From an uncultured Alphaproteobacteria bacterium (GTDB lineage Bacteria > Pseudomonadota > Alphaproteobacteria > Caulobacterales > Hyphomonadaceae): 10,733 nucleotides of DNA. Shown one piece after another: positions 1 to 6,035 of this stretch. Below the pieces are notes generated by a model. The model searched no databases, had not been told where the DNA came from, and saw only the letters and a list, made by a program, of their open reading frames with translations. The position numbers and the translations under genes were made by a program. Each line of letters begins with the position of its first letter. Position 1 is the stretch's first letter. The stretch lies in NCBI GenBank assembly GCA_903831485.1, contig CAIKXW010000334.1:1-10733 (forward strand). The letters are read 5' to 3'.

Positions 1-140
1 ACGACGAAATGGACGAGGCGTCAGGCGAAATTTCAATCGATCTCGAGCCTGACGGCTCGCTCACCGGCGAAATCTGCCTCGATGACGGTGATGAATCGGA
101 ATTCCGCGCCGTGCCCTGGGTTTCTTCAACAGCCTGCTAG
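1..140 (+). CDS. C-terminal end of an acidic hypothetical protein (partial)
   Basis: The third forward frame is open from the window edge (first full codon at 3) to TAG at 138-140. It gives 45 residues that are strongly acidic, with an alternating strand-like stretch GEICLDDGDESEFRAVPW and the tail VSSTAC. The gene starts outside the window, so its function cannot be assigned. Its stop lies inside a CTAG that also holds the stop of the opposing gene. The second forward frame across the same end reads LGFFNSLL and stays open past 140, so a one-base shift near 120 is possible. However, that continuation would run antisense into the next gene. It is most likely a short conserved hypothetical protein; this is supported by the open frame and composition only. 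Confidence 0.5.
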   Translation, partial: DEMDEASGEISIDLEPDGSLTGEICLDDGDESEFRAVPWVSSTAC

Positions 141-982
141 GCCTTCAACCGCTCCGTCCGCTGCGGATTATTGGCGTTGAGCCACGCATCCGTCATCGGC
201 GTCAGCCAGCTGCAGGCACTGTCGATGAACACCAGCGCCTTCATGGCGTCGGGCGAAGGCCGCGTCGCCATCGCATACGCTTCCGAAAGATCGCGCGACC
301 GGCCCGGATAGTTCAGCGTGAACAGGTCGCGCCGCAGGTCGAGGTCTTCCGTGTAGATCTGCTCGCGCTCCATCACCAGGGCGAACGCCGCCGCCAGTAC
401 GGCATGGCCAGCATCCATCGCAGCCGCGCGCACGCGATCCGGAGAGCGCGCCGCCGCCAACCGCCCCGCAACATTCAGCATGCGCGGACGGAAGCCGAGA
501 ATGTCGCCGTTCATGGAGGCCGAGTCTATGCGCTGCGGCGCCAGCATGCGCGTCATGTTTCGCCCGGCGACGCAGACGGAGTTCACCGCCAGGCGGAAGC
601 GCGCAGGCGAGAAAGCGCCGTCGGTGGTGAAAACGTCTTTCCAGTTGAACACCGCAACCGCGATGCGGCCAACGCGCGGATGGCGCCGGCGAAGCTGCGA
701 TGCGACGGCGGCTTCCCAGCTCTCGTTCGCGCGCGCATCCGATGCGCCGAGGCGCAGCAGCACGAAAAACGCCGCGCCGCCCGGACGCCCGCGCGCCGCA
801 GGGCCTGAAAGATAAACGGAGTGCAGCCGGTCACCGAAGCGTTCAAGGGCGACATCAGCGGCTTCTTCGGCCGCTTCAAGAGCAGGCCGCGCGATCTGTT
901 CGCGCGCTATGGCGGCGTTGGTTACCCGACCCCAGTGATCCTGCGGCCAGAACTCGCCGCGCAAACGAACCGTGTGGCCCAT
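137..982 (-). CDS. Hypothetical protein with a degenerate nucleotidyltransferase-like motif
   Basis: The protein has 281 residues. GGGAG at 989-993 lies six bases before the ATG, which supports this start. Around residues 55-76 it reads SVYLSGPAARGRP followed by a hydrophobic strand. This resembles the GSxARG...SDxDL entry motif of the MNT/KNT nucleotidyltransferase fold (established for that family). Here the usual Ser-Asp-x-Asp acids are replaced by Gly, Ala and Phe at about residues 69-73, so nucleotidyl transfer by the normal metal mechanism looks unlikely (inference). The C-terminal half (residues 155-281) looks mostly helical, with no transmembrane segment or signal peptide, and could be a substrate- or partner-binding helical domain. 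It appears to be a single-gene unit transcribed from the noncoding stretch at 983-1324. I do not recognise a characterised homologue. The CDS itself is well supported; the fold assignment is tentative. Confidence 0.72.
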   Translation of the reverse strand: MGHTVRLRGEFWPQDHWGRVTNAAIAREQIARPALEAAEEAADVALERFGDRLHSVYLSGPAARGRPGGAAFFVLLRLGASDARANESWEAAVASQLRRRHPRVGRIAVAVFNWKDVFTTDGAFSPARFRLAVNSVCVAGRNMTRMLAPQRIDSASMNGDILGFRPRMLNVAGRLAAARSPDRVRAAAMDAGHAVLAAAFALVMEREQIYTEDLDLRRDLFTLNYPGRSRDLSEAYAMATRPSPDAMKALVFIDSACSWLTPMTDAWLNANNPQRTERLKA

Positions 983-1324
983 ACGCTACTCCCGACCGCG
1001 CCCGGCTTCCCTCATCGGTTTGCCGGACCAAACCTCCCATACCTCTGTGCGACTGCGCCGAAGCATCGGCGCCTGCACAGCTGTTGCCGTAAACAAAACG
1101 TTAAGTGAGACGCGCGCGCTTGCAAGAAGATTCGTCTGCTGAGGCGCCAATAAAGATGTGGTTCGCCGTCGCGCCGGGCCGTCACAATCGTTAACGGTGA
1201 TGCAACTGGCAGACATGCATTGTTCCGCACCGCGGAGCAGGCGGGAGACGAGGCTCCGCTCATGTCGTGCAGCAAGATGCGGGCCGGACGGAAAATCGCG
1301 TGATCGACCGGGCCTGTCAGTTCG
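983..1324. other. Noncoding region between two minus-strand genes
   Basis: This 342-nt stretch precedes the nucleotidyltransferase-like gene and follows the response-regulator-like gene. The open frames that cross it have basic, low-plausibility translations and no ribosome-binding sites, so I do not call a gene. It is AT-richer than its surroundings around 1085-1200 (AAACAAAACGTTAAG near 1092, GTTAAC near 1190), so the promoter of the gene at 137-982 probably lies here. A 7-bp inverted repeat, GCGGAGC at 1232-1238 with GCTCCGC at 1253-1259, could be a weak terminator for the regulator gene. It lacks a T-run on the minus strand. No tRNA or other RNA gene is recognisable. Confidence 0.5.
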
Positions 1325-2251
1325 TCATGTCAGACAGTCAGGTACGGCAGGAACGTTGGCACGGGCAGGGTACGCCGCCGCGGCGCGGCCAAGCTTCTTG
1401 TTGACGACATGCACCAGGCCTTCCACCAGCATCTCCCGCTCCTTGTGCTGCGTGCTTGAGAGCATGCCGAGAGTGTGCATGGCGTCGATGTGGGTCGTCA
1501 TCACCTCGGGATCGGGCACGCCGTTGGCGCCGATCGCCATGATGTAGCGCCCCAGCGAGCGAGCGGCGGCGCCGAGCGTCGCGTTCTTGGTTTCGTGCGC
1601 CAGGTCCTCGGCTGCCTTGCTGGCCGAGTAGATTTCCCGCAGCTTGCGCCGGTCGCCAGCCGAGAGTCCCGCCGAAAGCTCGCTCAGCTTGGCCAAGCAT
1701 TTTCGAACGGCTTGCCTGTTGGGCTCCGATTCCCACGGTGAAGCGCCCGGCATGTCGTCGGTCGGATCCACGAACCTGCGCAGCGGACCGGTATAGTCCA
1801 TGATCATCCGGCGGCGCCTGCAAGGCCCAACATAGACCGCGCTGTCTATGAACGGGCGCGGGCGATCGAGCACGGCCTTGATCCGCACCTGCAGGGCTTG
1901 AGCCGCGAAAGGGCGCACCAGCATCTCGTCAACGCCGCTGGCCTGTGCAGCATCGAGGAACGCCTTGGTCGGTGTGTCAGTCATCACGATGATCGACAGC
2001 AGGCGCGAAATGTTCTTGTGCCCTGCGCGGATCAGGCGCGTGAACTCCAGTCCGGACAGTTCTGGCAGACGGGATGTCGTTATGACGATGCGCGGCTCGT
2101 ATTCCATCGTCAGCTCGAGCATCTCCTTGCCGTCGCGGGCATGAAGGATCGAATAGTAGCCGAGCGGGCGCAGAACGTCCGCTACCAGTTTTCGCGTATA
2201 CGACACCGCATCGGCGATGATCATGTGCTGCGTCTTGATTACGCCGGACAT
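1325..2251 (-). CDS. Response-regulator-like protein: degenerate receiver plus helical, possibly Hpt-like, domain
   Basis: From the chosen ATG the protein has 308 residues. Residues about 8-128 fit a CheY-type receiver fold: an MIIAD first strand, a helix, RLPELSGLEF after strand 3, VMTD after strand 4, and RPF at 113-115. Key residues are altered. The phosphoacceptor Asp, expected four residues before Pro63, is Thr59. The acidic pair is reduced to Asp14. The conserved Lys before Pro114 is Arg113. Thr91 remains. Phosphorylation by the usual route is therefore unlikely (inference). A basic linker with CRRRR (144-148) and GPLRR (155-159) follows. Residues about 180-285 are helical and contain AHETKN, where His219 with Lys222 resembles the HxxK core of Hpt phosphotransfer domains; that resemblance is weak. 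An upstream in-frame start would add 24 residues, but GGGGAAG five bases before this ATG favours it. The protein is probably a signalling adaptor with no DNA-binding domain visible. Confidence 0.82.
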   Translation of the reverse strand: MSGVIKTQHMIIADAVSYTRKLVADVLRPLGYYSILHARDGKEMLELTMEYEPRIVITTSRLPELSGLEFTRLIRAGHKNISRLLSIIVMTDTPTKAFLDAAQASGVDEMLVRPFAAQALQVRIKAVLDRPRPFIDSAVYVGPCRRRRMIMDYTGPLRRFVDPTDDMPGASPWESEPNRQAVRKCLAKLSELSAGLSAGDRRKLREIYSASKAAEDLAHETKNATLGAAARSLGRYIMAIGANGVPDPEVMTTHIDAMHTLGMLSSTQHKEREMLVEGLVHVVNKKLGRAAAAYPARANVPAVPDCLT

Positions 2252-2256
2252 ACTCA

Positions 2257-2263
2257 CTTCCCC
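2257..2263 (-). promoter_or_regulatory. Ribosome-binding site deciding the start of the receiver-like gene
   Basis: On the minus strand GGGGAAG lies five bases before the ATG at 2251. Other in-frame starts at 2269 and 2323 lack a comparable site at proper spacing. The receiver fold also begins about ten residues after the 2251 start, so the longer N-terminus is not needed. Confidence 0.6.
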
Positions 2264-2414
2264 ATCCATCCATGGGACTCGTCCCGGGACAAGATCAGGT
2301 AACCTATGGCTGGTTTCGATCACGCATAAGCCGGCTGTCCAACTTCATCCCGGCCGTTTACGTCTCGTTAGCAATCGGCTCCGGCAGCGCGATGGACGCG
2401 GAATCTCACGCCTG

Positions 2415-3533
2415 TCACTCGAACACGATCTTCGGCGCCGGCTTGTTGGGCGACGCGGCCAGCGCCTCGTTCACCGCCTCGGCCAGTAGGCGAAACGCCT
2501 CCGCCGCAGTGCTTGTCCCTGTCGCCGCCGGAACGCCAGCATCGCCACCCTCGCGCAGCACCGAGAGTATCGGCAGCGCCCCAAGGAACGGCACGTCCAT
2601 CTCCGCCGCCGTGCGCTGTGCGCCTTCCTTGCCGAAGATGTATGTCCGCGATCCGTCCTGCTGTTCGAACCATGCCATGTTCTCGATCACGCCCAGCACA
2701 GGCGCAGCCGTCTTGCGGAACATGCCGACGCCCCGCCGCACATCGGCCAGCGCGACTTCCTGCGGCGTCGACACGATGATCGCCCCATCGAGCGCCAGCT
2801 TCTGCACCAGCGTCAGCTGCACTTCGCCCGTGCCTGGCGGCGTGTCGATGAACAAGAGGTCGAGATCGCCCCAGTCCGTGTCGTTGATCAGCTGGTTCAC
2901 TGCCGACATCACCATGGGTCCGCGCCACACCACGGCCTGGTCGGGATCGATCAGGTAGCCGATCGACATCGACGCCACGCCGTGCGCCATGATCGGCTTC
3001 ATCTTCTTCGCCGCCGTCAGCTCCGGCCGTTTGCCAACCGTCCCCAGCATGGTCGGCAGAGACGGCCCGAAGACATCCGCATCCAGCAAGCCCACGCGCA
3101 GGCCGGATCTCGCCGCCGCAACGGCAAGGTTCACCGCCACAGTCGACTTGCCGACCCCGCCCTTGGCTGACGCCACCGCAATCACCCCGCGCGCCGGTTT
3201 CGCCACCGCGGGCGCCGCCGGAGCAGGTGAAGGAACAGGCGAGGGCGGCGCGGGTCTCTGTGGCGCCACCGCGCGCGCACCCGTCGTCGCCTCCGCTGTT
3301 AGCACAGCCGTCACCGTGTTGACGCCCGGCACGCGCGCGACAGCGCTTTCGGCCGCCTTGCGCAGCGGCTCGTCGGCCGCGCCAACGCCGGTCTCCAGCA
3401 CAAATCCGATCTTGCCGTCAGGCCGCACCACCAGACCCGTCACGCGTCCCGATGCGCTGAGACCCTTGCCCGACACCGGATCGGTCACGCTGTCGAGCGC
3501 TGCGCGGACAGATGTTTCGAGGGCAGACGACAT
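2415..3533 (-). CDS. mrp: Mrp/ApbC-family P-loop ATPase (Fe-S carrier family), cysteine-free
   Basis: The protein has 372 residues. Residues 1-80 form the N-terminal FSCA/MIP18-like domain usual for bacterial Mrp, and 85-113 are a Pro/Ala-rich linker. The ATPase domain carries the deviant Walker A KGGVGKS at 124-130, the Walker A' region DADVFGPS at 151-158, and FIDTPPGTGE at 228-237. Family members (ApbC, NBP35, Ind1) bind and transfer Fe-S clusters to apoproteins in the cytosol. The CxxC pair that ligates the cluster normally lies just after the ENMSxF motif. Here ENMAWF (284-289) is followed by EQQDGS, and the whole protein contains no cysteine. Similar CxxC-less forms are, from memory, common in alphaproteobacteria. 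GGAG at 3539-3542, five bases before the ATG, supports the start. The gene begins 23 nt after the glycosyltransferase stop, so the two are probably co-transcribed. Confidence 0.93.
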   Translation of the reverse strand: MSSALETSVRAALDSVTDPVSGKGLSASGRVTGLVVRPDGKIGFVLETGVGAADEPLRKAAESAVARVPGVNTVTAVLTAEATTGARAVAPQRPAPPSPVPSPAPAAPAVAKPARGVIAVASAKGGVGKSTVAVNLAVAAARSGLRVGLLDADVFGPSLPTMLGTVGKRPELTAAKKMKPIMAHGVASMSIGYLIDPDQAVVWRGPMVMSAVNQLINDTDWGDLDLLFIDTPPGTGEVQLTLVQKLALDGAIIVSTPQEVALADVRRGVGMFRKTAAPVLGVIENMAWFEQQDGSRTYIFGKEGAQRTAAEMDVPFLGALPILSVLREGGDAGVPAATGTSTAAEAFRLLAEAVNEALAASPNKPAPKIVFE

Positions 3534-3556
3534 GGCGGCTCCAGCTTGGGAGGCGC

Positions 3557-4516
3557 CTAGCCATTCTTTCCGCGCTGCAGCTTCTCAACAACCATTCTGC
3601 CCAGCGCGGCAAACAGTTTAGGCGCCTGCCTCGGGTCCTTTACCACGACCCACCCCGCGCGGAAGACCTCGCCCTTCTTCGCCGCCGTCATGAAATCGAT
3701 CCACAGCAGCCGGTAGCGCGTCGAGAAGCGATGCCGTTTCACCAGCTTTGCTTCCGTCTGGTTCACCCGGCCCGAGGCCAGCAGCCGGCTGTCGGCTGCC
3801 TCCAGCGCAGCTAGGTCCGCGCGTTTGTGGTTAAGCGACAGCGAGTTACCGCGCATCACGCTGACATAGCCCGTCCATGGAATCAGCCGCATCTTGGCGC
3901 CGAAGCTGAGCGAGCGGGCGTAAAGGTCATAGTCCTCGCCCAGGCGCATGCTCTCGTCATAGGAAATCCCGTGCCGCTCAAGGAAGGCACGGCGGATCAT
4001 CGGCTTCAGGAAGCCAAGCTCACGCCGCATCCGCGAGGAGCGTATGATATTGTTGCCGACGAAGAAGCTTAAATCCACGTCGATGGGCGCGGCATCCCTC
4101 TGTTCGAACCAGAGCATCCGTCCCGCTGACCCGGGCTGGCTTTCCGGGGTCTGCATCAGGTCGTCGGCGATCAGGTCATAACCCTTGTCCGCCAACGCCA
4201 TCATGGGTCCAAGCCGGTTAGGCTCGAAGAAATCGTCGCTGTCCAGAATTGTGATCCACGGCGCCTTGCTGGCCCGGATCGCGGCGTTGCGGGCGCGCGA
4301 GGGCCCCGAATTGACGTCCAGCGCCAGAACAGTCAGCCGGCCTGTGCCGTCGTCGGCCGCCCGGGCGGCGGCCAGGGTCGCTCCGTCATCATTTGATGCA
4401 TCGTCCACCACAACCACTTCGGCCGTTTCCGGCTGGGCGAGGGCGGATGCCACGGCGCGTTTGATTGTGTTCGCGGCTCGCCAGGCGGCAATCACCACCG
4501 TGACTTGGCGACGCAT
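3557..4516 (-). CDS. GT2-family glycosyltransferase (GT-A fold)
   Basis: From the chosen ATG the protein has 319 residues. It opens with VTVVIAAW, the first strand of the nucleotide-sugar-binding fold. It has VVVVDDASNDD at about 34-44, the metal-binding DSDD at 92-95, and GEDYDLYAR at 193-201, where the ED pair fits the catalytic-base region of GT2 enzymes. There is no transmembrane segment or signal peptide, so it probably acts at the cytoplasmic face of the membrane. The middle region resembles ExoO-type exopolysaccharide transferases (from memory), but donor and acceptor sugars cannot be read from the sequence. An in-frame GTG at 4628-4630 would add 38 residues unrelated to the GT-A fold; I prefer 4516 because the fold starts directly after it, although its ribosome-binding site is weak (GAAGG about 14 nt upstream). 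It lies upstream of mrp and is probably in one transcript with it, though a metabolic link is not evident. Confidence 0.88.
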   Translation of the reverse strand: MRRQVTVVIAAWRAANTIKRAVASALAQPETAEVVVVDDASNDDGATLAAARAADDGTGRLTVLALDVNSGPSRARNAAIRASKAPWITILDSDDFFEPNRLGPMMALADKGYDLIADDLMQTPESQPGSAGRMLWFEQRDAAPIDVDLSFFVGNNIIRSSRMRRELGFLKPMIRRAFLERHGISYDESMRLGEDYDLYARSLSFGAKMRLIPWTGYVSVMRGNSLSLNHKRADLAALEAADSRLLASGRVNQTEAKLVKRHRFSTRYRLLWIDFMTAAKKGEVFRAGWVVVKDPRQAPKLFAALGRMVVEKLQRGKNG

Positions 4517-4751
4517 GGGTTCGTTAACGCCTTCAGGCGCGATCGGGCTGGACGTGATCGAGGGGTGAGCGAGCATGGTCGTCCGGGCTGCAAGAACGCC
4601 GCCAGCACTGGCGATTCGGCGGTTTAACACTACATAGGCAAGTAATGCCGATTACCGTATCTGGTCTTTGAAGTCCTTCACCAAGTCCTGATGACACTGA
4701 GTCACGGCTTTGTCGTGCTTCTACAGGTCGCTCGCTGGGTGAAACTGTCTT

Positions 4752-4812
4752 ATCCAGCGGTCTTGAAGCCGCTTTAATCCAGGCTCAACTACTGGATGAC
4801 ACTAATATCCAG
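4752..4812. repeat. Cluster of four ATCCAG/CTGGAT hexamers upstream of hflK
   Basis: ATCCAG occurs at 4752-4757, 4777-4782 and 4807-4812, and its reverse complement CTGGAT at 4792-4797. The second copy and the inverted copy form a perfect inverted repeat with a 9-nt spacer (4777-4797). The last copy ends 28 nt before the hflK ATG. The cluster could be an operator array for a regulator of hflKC, or it could be leader-RNA structure. No known regulator's consensus is recognised. Confidence 0.4.
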
Positions 4813-4824
4813 ACACGTGCACTC

Positions 4825-4830
4825 AGGAGG
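4825..4830 (+). promoter_or_regulatory. Strong Shine-Dalgarno of hflK
   Basis: AGGAGG sits nine bases before the ATG at 4840. It is the best ribosome-binding site in the window and fixes the hflK start. Confidence 0.8.
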
Positions 4831-4839
4831 AACGGGCCT

Positions 4840-6033
4840 ATGCCCTGGAACGACAACAAGGGCGGTGGCGGCGGTCCCTGGGGCGGCGGCGGTGGCAATA
4901 ACAATGGCGGCAGCGGCGGCGGCGACAGCCCCTGGGGTAAGCCAGGCGGCGGTTCGGGCGGCGGCAACAAGGGTAGCGGCGGCGGCGGCAAGGATCGCCC
5001 CGACCTCGAGGAAACGCTGCGCCGCATGCAGGAACGTTTCAAGCGCAAGGACGCGGGCGGCCCGGGCGGCGGCTCGCGCGGCGGCGGCTTGGGGGGGCGC
5101 GGCGGGCGCGGCTTCGGCATGGCCGGCCTCGTCATCATTCTCGCCATCGGCATCGTCGGTTGGCTGTTCACCGGCATCTATCAGGTGAATGAACAGGAGC
5201 GCGCGGTCGTGCTGCGTTTCGGCATCTTCCATCGCTACGAGGAGCCGGGCTTCCGCATCCGCCTGCCCAACCCGATCGAGCGTCACATCGTCGTGCCGGT
5301 CAACACCGAGATCCGCACCGAGATCGGCGGCAGCCAGGCTACCAACCTGATGCTGACGGGCGACGAGAACATCATCGACATCGATTTCGTCATAAACTGG
5401 CGCGTCTATGAGCCGCGCGACTATCTCTTCAACGTCGTCGACACCGAAGGCGGCGATCCTGACAACCACGTTCTCGTCGAGCAGATCGGCGAAAGCGCCA
5501 TGCGCGAAGTGGTCGGCACCTCGGCGTTCGAGCCCATCACCACCAGCGACCGCACCACGGTCGAGACGCGCGTGCGTGACCTGATGCAGCAGACCCTGAA
5601 CTCCTACAAGGCGGGCATCGAGATCATCTCTATCTCGCTGCGCGGCGCATCGGCCCCTGAGGAAGTGGTCAGCGTCCAGCGCGAAGTTTCCAGCGCCGAA
5701 CAGGACAAGGCCAAGCGCGAGGCGGAAGCCATCGCCTACCGCAACAAGGTTGTGCCCGAGGCCGAAGGTCAGGCCCAGCGCACGATCCAGGAAGCCGAAG
5801 GCTACAAGGCGGCGTCCGTCGCCAACGCACGCGGTGAAGCCGATCGCTTCAACCTCATCTACGAACAGTTCAAGGCTGCGCCCCGTGTCACCCGCGAACG
5901 CATGTTCATCGAGACGATGGAGCGCGTCGTCGGACGCACCGAGCAGACGATCCTCGACAGCAGGTCCGGCGCGGTTCCAATCCTGCCGCTCGACCAGCTG
6001 CGCGGCCGCCAGCAACCGCAGCAGGGGCAATAA
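4840..6033 (+). CDS. hflK: FtsH protease modulator HflK (SPFH/band-7 protein)
   Basis: The protein has 397 residues. Residues 1-92 are extremely glycine-rich with PW motifs (2-3, 13-14, 31-32), interrupted by a charged helix at about 52-70; this is the HflK-type cytoplasmic N-terminus. One transmembrane helix (about 94-114, MAGLVIILAIGIVGWLFTGI) follows. The SPFH/band-7 domain begins at VNEQERAVVLRFG (116-128), and a long Glu/Ala/Arg-rich helical segment spans about 278-345. The tail ends in the Gln/Pro-rich QQPQQGQ. In the established system HflK and HflC co-assemble into a periplasm-facing cage around FtsH in the inner membrane and restrict its proteolysis of membrane substrates. The gene has a strong AGGAGG site, heads the hflKC operon and is separated from hflC by two bases. 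Its length matches the family. Confidence 0.97.
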   Translation: MPWNDNKGGGGGPWGGGGGNNNGGSGGGDSPWGKPGGGSGGGNKGSGGGGKDRPDLEETLRRMQERFKRKDAGGPGGGSRGGGLGGRGGRGFGMAGLVIILAIGIVGWLFTGIYQVNEQERAVVLRFGIFHRYEEPGFRIRLPNPIERHIVVPVNTEIRTEIGGSQATNLMLTGDENIIDIDFVINWRVYEPRDYLFNVVDTEGGDPDNHVLVEQIGESAMREVVGTSAFEPITTSDRTTVETRVRDLMQQTLNSYKAGIEIISISLRGASAPEEVVSVQREVSSAEQDKAKREAEAIAYRNKVVPEAEGQAQRTIQEAEGYKAASVANARGEADRFNLIYEQFKAAPRVTRERMFIETMERVVGRTEQTILDSRSGAVPILPLDQLRGRQQPQQGQ

Positions 6034-6035
6034 CC

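Larger units (their letters stand above)
4517..4839. promoter_or_regulatory. Divergent intergenic region between the glycosyltransferase and hflK
   Basis: This stretch of about 320 nt separates two divergent transcription units and should hold promoters for both. It contains a near-palindrome CGCCAGCACTGGCG at 4600-4613 and a 9-bp direct repeat GATGACACT at 4690-4698 and 4795-4803. A cluster of ATCCAG/CTGGAT hexamers lies at 4752-4812. I could not fix -35 and -10 boxes with confidence. CTTGAA at 4762-4767 resembles a heat-shock -35 element, but no matching -10 follows at the usual distance. No gene is supported here. Confidence 0.5.

Noticed and set aside
986..1275. Two short minus-strand open frames in the noncoding region
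   Set aside because: No ribosome-binding site, no recognisable domain, and they overlap each other in different frames.
2272..3621. Plus-strand open frames opposite mrp
   Set aside because: Their translations are Ala/Arg/Ser-rich without any motif, and the minus strand encodes a clear Mrp ATPase.
4517..4630. 38-residue N-terminal extension of the glycosyltransferase from a GTG
   Set aside because: The added residues are not part of a GT-A fold and no good ribosome site precedes the GTG. The fold begins right after the ATG at 4516.
4762..4767. Heat-shock sigma-factor promoter for hflKC (CTTGAA)
   Set aside because: No -10 element resembling CCAT-type sequence occurs at the expected distance, so only half of the pattern is present.
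4855..5115. Tandem DNA repeat at the start of hflK
   Set aside because: The GGC-rich repetition encodes the glycine-rich N-terminus normal for HflK. There is no regular repeat unit.
4789..6030. 413-codon open frame antisense to hflK
   Set aside because: It mirrors hflK codon bias, has a composition typical of antisense frames in GC-rich genes, and has no independent ribosome site. The plus strand is unmistakably HflK.
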